This document shows, piece by piece, positions 48,197-55,956 of a stretch of 64,000 bases of DNA. The position numbers and the translations under genes were made by a program. The DNA is from a virus: positions 224,694 to 288,693 of the IMG/VR virus record IMGVR_UViG_3300017971_000185. The stretch is one strand, 5' to 3'. Numbering within the stretch: the first letter of the stretch is position 1; every line of letters begins with the position of its first letter. The notes below the pieces were generated by a model that was not told where the DNA came from, did not search any database, and worked only from the letters and a program-made list of their open reading frames with translations.

Positions 48197-48353
48197 GGCT
48201 CTCGACGCTCCAGCCATGATCGGTGTCGATGCTTCCATCCGGCAGATGGAATTCCCAAATACCCTCCGCGTCCCTTCGATTACGAGCACAGACAACCGTG
48301 CGATGCTCATCTTGGTTCACGTCCGTCCACTCGATGAGATAGAAACGCAGCAT
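48162..48353 (-). CDS. small unknown protein
   Basis: A 63-residue protein (MLRFYLIEWTDVNQDEHRTV) ending in PRRRGHVRDL. ATG 48353 overlaps the preceding stop. Its last codons lie in the tandem duplication. Confidence 0.6.
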   Translation of the reverse strand: MLRFYLIEWTDVNQDEHRTVVCARNRRDAEGIWEFHLPDGSIDTDHGWSVESLPRRRGHVRDL

Positions 48354-48751
48354 CACAGGTTCCACCTTTCCTCGCGAGCCTCCTCGACCTTGATCTTGAG
48401 AGCCTGTAATGGTTCGGCGTGTTCCTTCTTCCACCGTAGGAGCCCAGAAGTCCCCAACGGAGGCTGCTTGTCATGCTCGTCATACAACACGCGTTCCTCA
48501 TCGGAGAGTCCGCAGTACTTCCACTCATCGAGAAACTTGTGATAGTGCTCCTTGAATTCCTCAGGCGAATGCCTAGCCATGTCCGACACCTTCTCGTTTC
48601 CAACGAGCGCGTCGCCCACCCACTGAGTGAACGCTTCGGCCATCTCTCCCGACTCGAAAACGGGACCAAAGGCCCACATCGTCACGGCGTCGAAGAGTAT
48701 GGCCCCTTCTTCGTTGTTGTAGCCGTCTGTCGTCAAGATGCGCGTGCCCAC
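48353..48751 (-). CDS. unknown protein
   Basis: The 132-residue protein starts at GTG 48751 with a GAGGAG site. It contains an aromatic, acidic part (MWAFGPVFESGEMAEAFTQW) and a charged helical end. It follows a degenerate promoter motif. Confidence 0.6.
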   Translation of the reverse strand: MGTRILTTDGYNNEEGAILFDAVTMWAFGPVFESGEMAEAFTQWVGDALVGNEKVSDMARHSPEEFKEHYHKFLDEWKYCGLSDEERVLYDEHDKQPPLGTSGLLRWKKEHAEPLQALKIKVEEAREERWNL

Positions 48752-48763
48752 GGTGGTCTCCTC

Positions 48764-48791
48764 TCTACGGGGTATCCTCAGCCAACTCCGT
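48764..48791 (-). promoter_or_regulatory. degenerate promoter-like motif (minus strand)
   Basis: AGTTGGCTGAGG, then ATACCCCGTAGA, keeps the 24-base spacing and the GTAGA end but lacks GTAAACT. It precedes the GTG start at 48751 by 12 bases. Confidence 0.4.
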
Positions 48792-49049
48792 GCAGTAGAG
48801 GGCAAACTTGTGACCGTAGTCGAAGTGGCCTACCGCAGCCTGCTCCACGCGCTCGATCTCTTCGGCGGTAACGGGGCTCTTGCCAAGCTCAACGCGCCGT
48901 TCGTTGACTATCGCAAGCATCACATTTCGCTCGGTCTCGATCCAATTCGGATCCTGGTCTCGCTTCTTCGCCTGCGCGATGAGAGCCTGCTCCAGCTTGT
49001 GGTGAAGCTGGTCTCGGTAGCACTGGCCGTCTTTGTAGAGAATGCTCAT
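48765..49049 (-). CDS. unknown helical protein
   Basis: The 94-residue protein is helical and charged (KLEQALIAQAKKRDQDPNWI). ATG 49049 is preferred over upstream in-frame starts inside the neighbouring gene. Confidence 0.6.
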   Translation of the reverse strand: MSILYKDGQCYRDQLHHKLEQALIAQAKKRDQDPNWIETERNVMLAIVNERRVELGKSPVTAEEIERVEQAAVGHFDYGHKFALYCTELAEDTP

Positions 49050-49087
49050 TTCTGCACCTTGGCCTTCTTTGCAGCTTGACGTAGCTC

Positions 49088-49537
49088 CTACACGTGCTTC
49101 TCGACCCACTCTTTGGCTTCCTTGAGTGTCTTGCGAGTAGCATGGCCTAGCCATGTGGAGGCCACCCAGCCTCCGCCTTCCGCCGGGTGAACAACTCCCA
49201 CACCACCCGCTTTGGACTCGTAGTAGCGATAGCCACCCGCGCCATGACGCCACATGTACTTGCCGCTTCGCTTCTGGATGTGTCTGTCAATCGCCTTCCC
49301 CAGTTTCCATGCGAGATTCTCTGACCATCCCATCTTGCTCGCCGTCGTGGCGAGTTTTTGCAACTTCAGAAGTTGCTCCTTGGTGCCCTCCAGGTAGTTT
49401 TGTACTCCGCGCTGTGGGCCGGTCGTGCGAAAGAGACGAATCCCGCGAGCGAGCCTGCCGTCTGGCGAATTCAACATCCACTCGACCTGCTCAACCTCGC
49501 GGCGAGAGAGTCTGACCTTGACAGTTTCCTGCGCCAC
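49088..49537 (-). CDS. unknown protein
   Basis: The 149-residue protein has a basic helical N-terminal half and a Gly/aromatic-rich C-terminal part (YMWRHGAGGYRYYESKAGG). It starts one base after the preceding stop. Confidence 0.6.
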   Translation of the reverse strand: MAQETVKVRLSRREVEQVEWMLNSPDGRLARGIRLFRTTGPQRGVQNYLEGTKEQLLKLQKLATTASKMGWSENLAWKLGKAIDRHIQKRSGKYMWRHGAGGYRYYESKAGGVGVVHPAEGGGWVASTWLGHATRKTLKEAKEWVEKHV

Positions 49538-49538
49538 C

Positions 49539-49817
49539 CTATTTCCCCCGCTTCTTCAACTCGTCAAAGAGACGCGGACATTTGGCTAGCCCTGCGTTAT
49601 CGGATGTCAGGCCGTGGATGGCACACTCATTGACCATCTGACGAGCGATGCTCTCGTGACGCTCCACGCCGCGCTTGGGAAACCGCGATCGTCCGCGCAC
49701 GTCTTCGACCGTCGCCAGTTGACACTCGGTGAAGTACATGAGTCGTTCCTTCAGACGATTGAACCCGCGCTGTAACGCCAGCCCAACTGCCTGGACACCT
49801 TGTTCATGTGTACTCAT
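49539..49817 (-). CDS. unknown protein, paralogue of 49860
   Basis: A 92-residue protein with LALQRGFNRLKERLMYFTEC in its N-terminal half. The frame at 49860 has a comparable LNRHLCDGYIRLKERTDYAQ. It is the first gene after the promoter at 49837. Confidence 0.6.
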   Translation of the reverse strand: MSTHEQGVQAVGLALQRGFNRLKERLMYFTECQLATVEDVRGRSRFPKRGVERHESIARQMVNECAIHGLTSDNAGLAKCPRLFDELKKRGK

Positions 49818-49836
49818 GGTTCCTTCCGTGTCCTCT

Positions 49837-49864
49837 CTACGCGAGATTCCGTCAATAGTTTACG
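49837..49864 (-). promoter_or_regulatory. phage promoter-like motif (minus strand)
   Basis: GTAAACTATTGACG, then GAATCTCGCGTAGA, with exact 24-base spacing. It starts within the stop codon of the upstream gene. Confidence 0.8.
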
Positions 49865-50430
49865 ATTCGCAGGGCTCGACTGAAACCGTGGCCCCAGCAT
49901 GCTCCAAACGGAACCGGAGCCCCTCACAAGAGGCTGGGGAGAGTACGAGCGCCTCGGCCTGAGATCCCGGCCTCCGGTTTGGAAGAAGCATGCCTTCGTT
50001 CTCGACAATCCCTTTGGCGTCGGCGAGTGAAAGACGTGTCTGACGATCGCGTTCGTAGAACGTGCGAAGCACCTTGATGACTTCGATCTTTCGCTCTCCA
50101 TGGGCAACAAGACGCAAGTGCGCCTGCGCGTAGTCCGTCCGTTCCTTGAGCCGAATATATCCATCGCAAAGATGACGATTCAACAAGTCCAGCGTGCGCG
50201 ATGGGCGCCTCGCCGTCCGGGAAGCCACCGACGGGCACCCTCTGCGCGCGGTAATCCGTGCCCGCGGAGATCTCCCAATTCTGCCCGGGTTCGTGATGCT
50301 GGAGAGGAGCGTCGTACGGGTAGGCTCTTTCTAGAGCGTAGAGGAGATGCCTGAGCAGGTTCTCCTCCATCTCGGTCTGTGCTTGGACGAGCCACTCGCC
50401 TTTGTTCTCGGTGGGTTTGGCGATCATCAA
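49860..50430 (-). CDS. unknown protein, probably frameshifted
   Basis: ATG 50430 opens a natural-looking frame (MMIAKPTENKGEWLVQAQTE and on to VPVGGFPDGEAPIAH). After about 50200 a different frame looks real, with LDLLNRHLCDGYIRLKER and SLADAKGIVENEGMLLPN, and ends at 49860. One base gained or lost near 50190-50230 would join them. The C-terminal part resembles the protein at 49539. Alternatively these are two overlapping genes. Confidence 0.45.
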
Positions 50431-50573
50431 TGCACACTACCCAGCGGGGTCGAGTTCCGGCTGTAGCGTTCGTGGCGAGCGTCCCACTCTGCGTAGTGAG
50501 CGCCGGGTTACATGTGCAGGTTGGACTGCACTTCCAGACAAGCCACGGTTGATGCAAACTAGCGTGGGGAGCC
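50431..50573. other. divergent intergenic region
   Basis: No gene is visible between the minus-strand gene starting at 50430 and the plus-strand gene at 50574. A CTGCACT/AGTGCAG-like pair occurs near 50515-50535. No copy of the promoter motif was found. Confidence 0.35.
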
Positions 50574-50738
50574 ATGGGAAAGCACCTGTTCGCAAGAACC
50601 TGGGAAGCGTACATAGGAATGCGCCGTTGGGCACGCGGCGAGCACAATTTCCCGCCGGGGAAAGGACGATGCTGGAATTGTGGTGAGCCGAGATGGAAGG
50701 TGATTGATGGCAACGAGTCAGAAGAAGGAAATCTGTGA
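50574..50738 (+). CDS. small zinc-knuckle protein
   Basis: A 54-residue protein (MGKHLFARTWEAYIGMRRWA) with CWNC near its C-terminus. It overlaps the next start by 32 bases. Confidence 0.5.
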   Translation: MGKHLFARTWEAYIGMRRWARGEHNFPPGKGRCWNCGEPRWKVIDGNESEEGNL

Positions 50739-51062
50739 CTACCCGCTCCTGTGCGTCGGGTGTGGTCAACGCTTTCGCGCTGTTCGTGGAGAGGTTCGGG
50801 ACTTCATCACCAAGTGCTCGGAGGGGAAGAGTGCGGATGGGTGCCTCGCCTATGCAAGTGCCCGAAGTGGCATGAGGATCAAGAGTTTTGTCGGTGGAAA
50901 ACGCGAAAGTCGATTGCGATGCGATGCCGTCTGCAAGGTGCCTCGCATAACTTCCTCCCGCGGTGGCACATCAGATCTCCGTTTGGGGTAAGCAAGGTGC
51001 ATGGGACGGTCCTACAACCCGGTCACGATTCCCTTTGTTCTCTACGCCACGGAACATATTGA
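50707..51062 (+). CDS. cysteine-rich protein, probably frameshifted
   Basis: ATG 50707 gives MATSQKKEICDYPLLCVGCG up to about 50830. After that a different frame looks coding, with CKCPKWHEDQEFCRWKTRKS and HNFLPRWHIRSPFG. A base change in the GGAGGGGAAG run near 50820 would join them. Together they provide several CxxC/CxC pairs for zinc. The first frame alone would end at 50991. Confidence 0.4.
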
Positions 51063-51339
51063 CCTAGACGAGCACCCCTTGGGCGTAAGCTGGGAGGAAC
51101 CAGAGGAGTGGGACGACAAGCCAGTCAACGGATGGGTGCCGACAGGCGAAGGGAACATCGTCGGGGAAACAGCCTGGGAGAAAGGCGCTCTCTACGTGGA
51201 GGTTGGTTATGCCGACCTCGTAGGAGGAACCGATGCGTTCTTCGCCAGTCACGACCGCGAATCGATGGAGACCTGGAAGCGCGACCACAAGCTGAAAGGT
51301 CCGATCTTGGAAGGCGAGACTGTCGTCCTGCGGGGGTGA
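51001..51339 (+). CDS. unknown acidic protein
   Basis: The 112-residue protein has WEEPEEWDDKPVNGWVPTG and a strand-rich C-terminus. It overlaps the next gene by four bases. Confidence 0.6.
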   Translation: MGRSYNPVTIPFVLYATEHIDLDEHPLGVSWEEPEEWDDKPVNGWVPTGEGNIVGETAWEKGALYVEVGYADLVGGTDAFFASHDRESMETWKRDHKLKGPILEGETVVLRG

Positions 51340-51599
51340 GCGTGACTACCTACAACATTCGACACTGGCGCGGATGGCCCACTTCCCCTCGGATGCAGTC
51401 GGGCAAGAAGCCCCATCCGAAGGCGCTCAAGTGGGGCGACGAGTGGAAGGTTGACCTGACTCCCGAAGAGATTGTACAGCTTGCTACGGACTACGATGTC
51501 ATGCTGCGCCGAACGAAACAACGCACACGAGAAGGCTCGGTCGTCTGGTCAGACGAGATCTGGCTGGATGAACGAGGCGGCTTCTTCAGAAGGAGATAG
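51336..51599 (+). CDS. unknown small protein
   Basis: An 87-residue basic protein from GTG 51336 (or GTG 51342) with LTPEEIVQLATDYDVMLRRT. It overlaps the preceding stop. Confidence 0.55.
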   Translation: MSVTTYNIRHWRGWPTSPRMQSGKKPHPKALKWGDEWKVDLTPEEIVQLATDYDVMLRRTKQRTREGSVVWSDEIWLDERGGFFRRR

Positions 51600-51601
51600 C
51601 G

Positions 51602-51823
51602 ATGGCTGAGTCGATGGAATTCATCGTAACCGTGGAGTCGATGGAACGCGAGAGTGTTTCGGGCGCGTCTGTAGTCCTCACGGGCCGGGACAACGCGACC
51701 GCGGGCTCCAAGACACTCATCATGGTGAAGCTGGATACGCTACCTCACAAGGCGAGGGCGATGCCCTTCGCCTCCAACTGGCGTGTTACACTGGAGCCGA
51801 TCGAGCATGACTCTGAATCTTGA
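51602..51823 (+). CDS. unknown small protein
   Basis: The 73-residue protein is strand-rich (MEFIVTVESMERESVSGASV), with a GGAGATAGCG leader. It overlaps the next gene by 17 bases. Confidence 0.6.
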   Translation: MAESMEFIVTVESMERESVSGASVVLTGRDNATAGSKTLIMVKLDTLPHKARAMPFASNWRVTLEPIEHDSES

Positions 51824-52019
51824 AAAGATCTTCGTGGACAGCACAGCCTATCCCGAGCGTAAACGCGATGAGGATGAGACGCTGAAGCAGTACAAGAGCC
51901 ACGTGCTCGTGCAAGAACTGCTCAGACGGGGCTGGCACCACGTGCCTGAGCACGTGAAAACGATTCACGTGGAGCCCGGAAGTCAACTTCTGTCGTGGTC
52001 ATGGTGGAAGGCGCAGTGA
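51807..52019 (+). CDS. small protein with RRGW motif
   Basis: The 70-residue protein has LVQELLRRGWHHVPEHVKT and GSQLLSWSWW. The same arrangement appears in the gene at 52472 (LVGELFRRGWQRPT then GTELLWKLP), so the two are paralogues. Confidence 0.6.
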   Translation: MTLNLEKIFVDSTAYPERKRDEDETLKQYKSHVLVQELLRRGWHHVPEHVKTIHVEPGSQLLSWSWWKAQ

Positions 52020-52023
52020 GGCC

Positions 52024-52497
52024 GTGACTCTCTGGACGTTCTACCAACAAGCTGTCGCCATGGCGAGAAGGTCCGATTCTGCCTTTCCCCGCTTTGATCA
52101 TGCGTGCTTTGTTGAGGCGCTCGTAGAGGTTGGCGACATGCTGTGGGAAGGGATGCGGCCGTACATCAAAGGGTCCCGCTACGAGGAGTATCGCGCCACA
52201 CTGACGCCGAGGGAACGTCTGTGGCAATGGCTTCTCTCTACGATTCGGTGGGGGAGTTACGGATCGTGTGTGCGTCCGTGGCCCGCGGGACTGGAGTATT
52301 CCCACTATGACCCGGCCACTCCGGGCGTTCCGGCTCCGGTTCCAGCGGCGCAGGAGATCTTGGGAGGCTCTGCTGAGGCCATCGAATTCAGCGATGACGA
52401 AAAGATACGGGTAAACCGTTGCGCGTGGCTTGAGTGCCAGCACATCGAGAAAGACGCGCAGCGAGAAACCAATGAAACTGACCAAAGCAGACAGTGA
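52024..52497 (+). CDS. unknown protein
   Basis: A 157-residue protein from a GTG start, with a Pro-rich middle (PATPGVPAPVPAA) and an acidic C-terminus. It overlaps the next gene by 26 bases. Confidence 0.55.
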   Translation: MTLWTFYQQAVAMARRSDSAFPRFDHACFVEALVEVGDMLWEGMRPYIKGSRYEEYRATLTPRERLWQWLLSTIRWGSYGSCVRPWPAGLEYSHYDPATPGVPAPVPAAQEILGGSAEAIEFSDDEKIRVNRCAWLECQHIEKDAQRETNETDQSRQ

Positions 52498-52690
52498 GAA
52501 AATGCTTCGCGATCTCGCAGCAAGGATTGCGCCTTTGCTGACGGAGCACAACATCCGAGAGATCTTGCTGCCCTACTATCCCGAGCGTGACTTGGTGGGC
52601 GAGTTGTTCCGTCGAGGTTGGCAGCGACCCACTCGCATGGACGTGGCCGAGCCGCCCGCGGGGACTGAGCTACTCTGGAAGTTGCCATGA
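52472..52690 (+). CDS. small protein with RRGW motif
   Basis: The 72-residue protein has LLPYYPERDLVGELFRRGWQ and GTELLWKLP, paralogous to the gene at 51807. It overlaps the next start by four bases. Confidence 0.6.
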   Translation: MKLTKADSEKMLRDLAARIAPLLTEHNIREILLPYYPERDLVGELFRRGWQRPTRMDVAEPPAGTELLWKLP

Positions 52691-53166
52691 GCGATATGAT
52701 TGTCATTGGGCCGAGAGACCCCAGGGATTTCGTTCTCTGTCCCGCGTGTGCTTGTTCCTACTCGCAACGCTATGTAGATCGCGTCACGATGGAGTGTCCC
52801 ATGTATGCCTGCGACTGGGTTTGGGATGCAGAGGAGCTAGACAGAGCCATCTGGGGTGTTCGGGAAGCCAAGCGTGGTTCTCCTCCGAGCAAGCCGAAAG
52901 AGGAATCTACTCACTGGCTTTCGTACACGTCCCGAGTCCTCACACTCTCCGATGGATCTTGGGTCTCTGTCGAGGACGATCCCGATGGCGGCTTCTTTGC
53001 GAAGGTTCACGTCGACACGGGCGGCCACACGCTCCTCGATGCAACACGCGGAGAGATCGAGACGTTGGATAAAGCGAAGGAGTGGGCGACGGACACTACG
53101 CCCGTCTTCTTGATCTGGAGGACGTATGATGGTTGGGATCGCCCACGTTCGCAGCCGTGCGAATGA
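52687..53166 (+). CDS. unknown protein with N-terminal zinc knuckle
   Basis: The 159-residue protein has CPACACSY near 18-25 and a further CPMYAC, then strand-rich sequence. It overlaps the convergent gene at 53096 by 71 bases, which is unusually long here. Confidence 0.6.
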   Translation: MSDMIVIGPRDPRDFVLCPACACSYSQRYVDRVTMECPMYACDWVWDAEELDRAIWGVREAKRGSPPSKPKEESTHWLSYTSRVLTLSDGSWVSVEDDPDGGFFAKVHVDTGGHTLLDATRGEIETLDKAKEWATDTTPVFLIWRTYDGWDRPRSQPCE

Positions 53167-53659
53167 GAGGCAGTAGCGCGTCGCGAACCTTGCCGGGATT
53201 CTCATGTGCGATGCGAATCAGTTGCTTGCGAAGATGTGACGTGGCTACTCTTGCTGGAGCGGGACGGCGTACAGGCGTGGTCGCTCGGGGTCGAGGAGCG
53301 CGGACCATGGACTTGGGCGGAGCCGGAGGTTGCTGTCTCGAAATGAGCGCGATCAGATCGGGCACTTCCCCCTTCATCTGCTCCCGTGCATCCAAACCAA
53401 CATCGCCTATTCGCATAGCACGTCGGACGAGACCTTTGAGGTTGCCCAACGCCGACTTCTCGTTCGGACGCAGCGCGGAAACGTCGATGGCTTTCAGAAT
53501 CCCCTGGATCATCCTCGCGGGCTGCTCCTTCTGGAGCGCACGTTCGGCGTCTTTGAGATTCGTGAGAGCATCCTGACGAGCCGCCACGATCTCCTCTGGC
53601 TCCCTACGGGCTTCTTTGAGGAAGGAAAGAAGCGCCTCGTGAATGATGTGGTCGATCAT
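53096..53659 (-). CDS. protein with C-terminal LIRIAHENPGKV module
   Basis: The 187-residue protein is helical, then has a Pro/Arg-rich linker (RAPRPRATTPVRRPAPARV), then the shared module (LRKQLIRIAHENPGKVRDAL then LPLIR) near 150-175. Here the module is close to the C-terminus. The last 15 residues run into the convergent gene and look like overrun. It starts three bases after the upstream stop. Confidence 0.65.
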   Translation of the reverse strand: MIDHIIHEALLSFLKEARREPEEIVAARQDALTNLKDAERALQKEQPARMIQGILKAIDVSALRPNEKSALGNLKGLVRRAMRIGDVGLDAREQMKGEVPDLIALISRQQPPAPPKSMVRAPRPRATTPVRRPAPARVATSHLRKQLIRIAHENPGKVRDALLPLIRTAANVGDPNHHTSSRSRRRA

Positions 53660-53661
53660 GG

Positions 53662-53988
53662 CTAGTAGCTCAACTCTTTGTAGGTTTGCTTGTCCTCGTA
53701 GCGAATCCGAGTGGCCCCACCACGTTTCCCGTCGTACATGGGTCCCAGCAACCCCTGCAACTTCGGGGCTCCCTGCAACTCCTTGCGCGTCCCTGGTCTC
53801 GAAAAACGCCCGGTGATTCGGTACTTTCGCGCGAGCGCTTCCTCAGAGTTGAAGGTCTCCGTCCCGCGAGTGGTCCTGACGACATAGACTTTCTTGTCGT
53901 TGGCTTCCTTCAGGAGTGGAAGGATCGCGTCCCGAACCTCACCAGGATTCTCGTGCGCGAGCCGAATCAGTTGCTTGCGTAGATCCAT
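53662..53988 (-). CDS. LIRLAHENPGEV-module protein
   Basis: The protein starts MDLRKQLIRLAHENPGEVRD then AILPLLKEA at ATG 53988. An upstream in-frame ATG at 54012 adds eight residues. The C-terminal 80 residues are basic and strand-rich (KKVYVVRTTRGTETFNSEEA). It forms a pair with the downstream gene. Confidence 0.7.
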   Translation of the reverse strand: MDLRKQLIRLAHENPGEVRDAILPLLKEANDKKVYVVRTTRGTETFNSEEALARKYRITGRFSRPGTRKELQGAPKLQGLLGPMYDGKRGGATRIRYEDKQTYKELSY

Positions 53989-54226
53989 GTTGGCTCTCTT
54001 TCCCAGCGTCACTTCCTCGGCAAAGAAGTTGGATCTGACTGGATTGATGAGGAGCGGCCGAACCCTCTCGTTGAAACAACCGCGGATTGTGTTTCGCCTG
54101 CCGGAACGTCTTGTCCAGAGCTTCCCGAGCAGAGCTTGCTGGGACCGTGTGGACCAGAAACGTGCGCCCGGCCGCCCGAACCCTCACGTCAAAGTGCTTG
54201 CGGGTGCCGGTGTGAAGATCGGACAT
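53939..54226 (-). CDS. unknown basic protein
   Basis: The frame begins MSDLHTGTRKHFDVRVRAAG and looks coding for about 55 residues (SSAREALDKTFRQAKHNPRL). It then overlaps the start of the next gene by some 50 bases. The true end may be earlier if a base is wrong. Confidence 0.4.
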   Translation of the reverse strand: MSDLHTGTRKHFDVRVRAAGRTFLVHTVPASSAREALDKTFRQAKHNPRLFQREGSAAPHQSSQIQLLCRGSDAGKESQHGSTQATDSARARESW

Positions 54227-54424
54227 CTCATCCGAAGCGCTTGTATAGGGAGAATCTCGGCCCCCAAGGCCCCCAGACAGCCCCAGAGCTTTCAGGCTCC
54301 CTGACGGCTCCTAGGAGACTTCCCAGAGCAGAGAGGCTCACAGAGGCTCAGAGGCGCTCAGGCGAGTGCGTGAAGCGCGCCTCCGGCTAGCTTGCCTATC
54401 GCGTGACCCGTGTGAGGACCGAGC
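54227..54424. other. intergenic spacer with GGCTC/GGCCCCC repeats
   Basis: No gene is visible. GGCCCCCAAGGCCCCC and repeated AGGCTC blocks (CTCACAGAGGCTCAGAGGCGC) fill the gap between divergent genes. It resembles the spacers at 2901-3041 and 35225-35300. Confidence 0.4.
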
Positions 54425-54814
54425 ATGCCTACCCTCCGCAAGCAACTGATCAGACTCGCCTACGAGAATCCCCAGATGCAGGAGAAATTGCTTCCGCTGC
54501 TCAAAGAGGGAGCGGTTATGAGCGAGCCGCTCGATCGGGCGCTCAGGGACATCCTCCGCAAAGCCTACATCGCAGGGACGGAAGCTGGTTTCGTTCGTGA
54601 GCAAGATGAAGGGGACGAATTCGTGCGCACCGCAGGACGGGAAAGCCTCGCCGCGTACAAGGAAGTGAAGCACGCCATCGCCAAGCTGGAGCCGAAGAAT
54701 TGGGGAAGAGCAGGCACCCTTGGCGGGGTTCCCATCGGCACGCTCAAGAATCTTTCCGCAGCACTCTGGGAGCTTGCCTATTGGAATGGGGCTTTCCAGG
54801 GACCAAGCAAGTAG
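54425..54814 (+). CDS. LIRLAYENP-module protein
   Basis: The 129-residue protein opens LRKQLIRLAYENPQMQEKLL then PLLKEG. A helical part follows (LDRALRDILRKAYIAGTEAG). It is the only module protein on the plus strand. Confidence 0.65.
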   Translation: MPTLRKQLIRLAYENPQMQEKLLPLLKEGAVMSEPLDRALRDILRKAYIAGTEAGFVREQDEGDEFVRTAGRESLAAYKEVKHAIAKLEPKNWGRAGTLGGVPIGTLKNLSAALWELAYWNGAFQGPSK

Positions 54815-54932
54815 GCTGCGATAAACGGTAAGGGCTCTAAGCGGGTCCGTCCATCCAGCCCGCGGAGATCGCCCTAGCACTCCTCGGTGGCCACGTCGCC
54901 GGGGAGTGCGCCTTTGGTATGGTTCTGGGGAC

Positions 54933-55133
54933 ATGGAAGAATTCACCTTCACTGGCTACCCCATCCCCCTGACTCGTAAAGAACGATGCGCCATGGCTGC
55001 GAGGAAGGTGAAGGAAGCCAACGAGATTCTCGCCTACGAAGCCGAGAATCTCCCCGAGCCCCAAAGGACAGAGAACGCGGCAGTACGAGGATCGTTGATG
55101 CATCTGTCCGACAGACTGGAAAAGCTCCGCTAG
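54933..55133 (+). CDS. small unknown protein
   Basis: A 66-residue protein with a charged helix (RKERCAMAARKVKEANEILA). ATG 54933 follows GGGGAC. Confidence 0.55.
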   Translation: MEEFTFTGYPIPLTRKERCAMAARKVKEANEILAYEAENLPEPQRTENAAVRGSLMHLSDRLEKLR

Positions 55134-55145
55134 GGATGGCGTAGA
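55118..55145 (+). promoter_or_regulatory. degenerate promoter-like motif
   Basis: GGAAAAGCTCCGCTAGG, then GATGGCGTAGA, keeps the spacing, the CCGC block and GTAGA. It overlaps the end of the previous gene and precedes the small gene at 55158 by 12 bases. Confidence 0.35.
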
Positions 55146-55157
55146 GACCCACTGACC

Positions 55158-55310
55158 ATGCTAGACGTGCGCACGATAGACGACAATCGAGAGTTGTACG
55201 AAGGACGCTGGATTCCCTCGCGCCCATTGCCAGGGCCGTTCCTCAGACGACTGTTGGACGCCTGGGCTGTTTTACGGGGCCGTGCAGAGGCAGTCCACTG
55301 GCCGCGATGA
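55158..55310 (+). CDS. small protein
   Basis: A 50-residue frame (MLDVRTIDDNRELYEGRWIP) with Pro/Arg-rich end. It is supported by a GTAGAG sequence just upstream and by filling the gap before the next gene. Confidence 0.5.
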   Translation: MLDVRTIDDNRELYEGRWIPSRPLPGPFLRRLLDAWAVLRGRAEAVHWPR

Positions 55311-55326
55311 CGGTATCGTGGGTTGC

Positions 55327-55800
55327 ATGGACCAGGAAAGTCTCCGTGACATCCAGAGCCGGCTGAAGCACGTTGGGGACTTGCTCGAATCAGCAAGTCA
55401 AGCCCCTGACTCCCGCTACTTTGCACGAGAAGCGAAGAGAGTACTTCGCAATGTGACCGACACGATCGAGATCAAGACGGAGCGGTGCTTTACGTCTATC
55501 GAAGCATTCGTGCAAGCCTGTGAGGATCTCCAAACCGAAGATCCTGAGGAGCTTCCTTCTGACATCCGGCCACGCCGAGGAGACATGTTACGTCCCTGGT
55601 TTCAGCCATTCGAGGACGCACGGCGGAGAGTGCTTGGTGTTCAAGAGATTCTATCAGGCGACCGCCTGACGATGCCGCTCACGGCGTTGAAAGAAGCACC
55701 GCCGGAATGGAAAGCTCTCGTGAGCAAATTCGTGAAGCCAGAAGGCCGAAAACTCCTGGCTGACGCCCTCACGAGGGGAGAGTACCCCGGCGTGTTGTAA
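55327..55800 (+). CDS. unknown helical protein
   Basis: The 157-residue protein is helical and charged (MDQESLRDIQSRLKHVGDLL). A GTG at 55282 is an alternative start but would overlap the preceding gene. Confidence 0.6.
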   Translation: MDQESLRDIQSRLKHVGDLLESASQAPDSRYFAREAKRVLRNVTDTIEIKTERCFTSIEAFVQACEDLQTEDPEELPSDIRPRRGDMLRPWFQPFEDARRRVLGVQEILSGDRLTMPLTALKEAPPEWKALVSKFVKPEGRKLLADALTRGEYPGVL

Positions 55801-55956
55801 TCGCAACCGCCCCGTAGCAGAGCGGAAACCCTCGCGCCCTCAGAAGCACCCGCTCACTGATTCGAGCGGCAAGCTGACGCGCACCCTAGTGAACCTCGAA
55901 AACGGAGGGATGTCAAGTGGGCACCCGTTGTGAAGGAAATGGGGTAAAAGATCAAG
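55801..55956. other. intergenic region
   Basis: No gene and no tRNA is visible. GGGGTAAAAGATCA precedes the next ATG, like the leader of the gene at 40701 (GGGGTAAAACATAC). Confidence 0.35.

Noticed and set aside
55801-55900. Possible tRNA (GTAGCAGAGCGG resembles a D-arm)
   Set aside because: No acceptor stem, anticodon arm or TTCGA T-loop can be formed around it.
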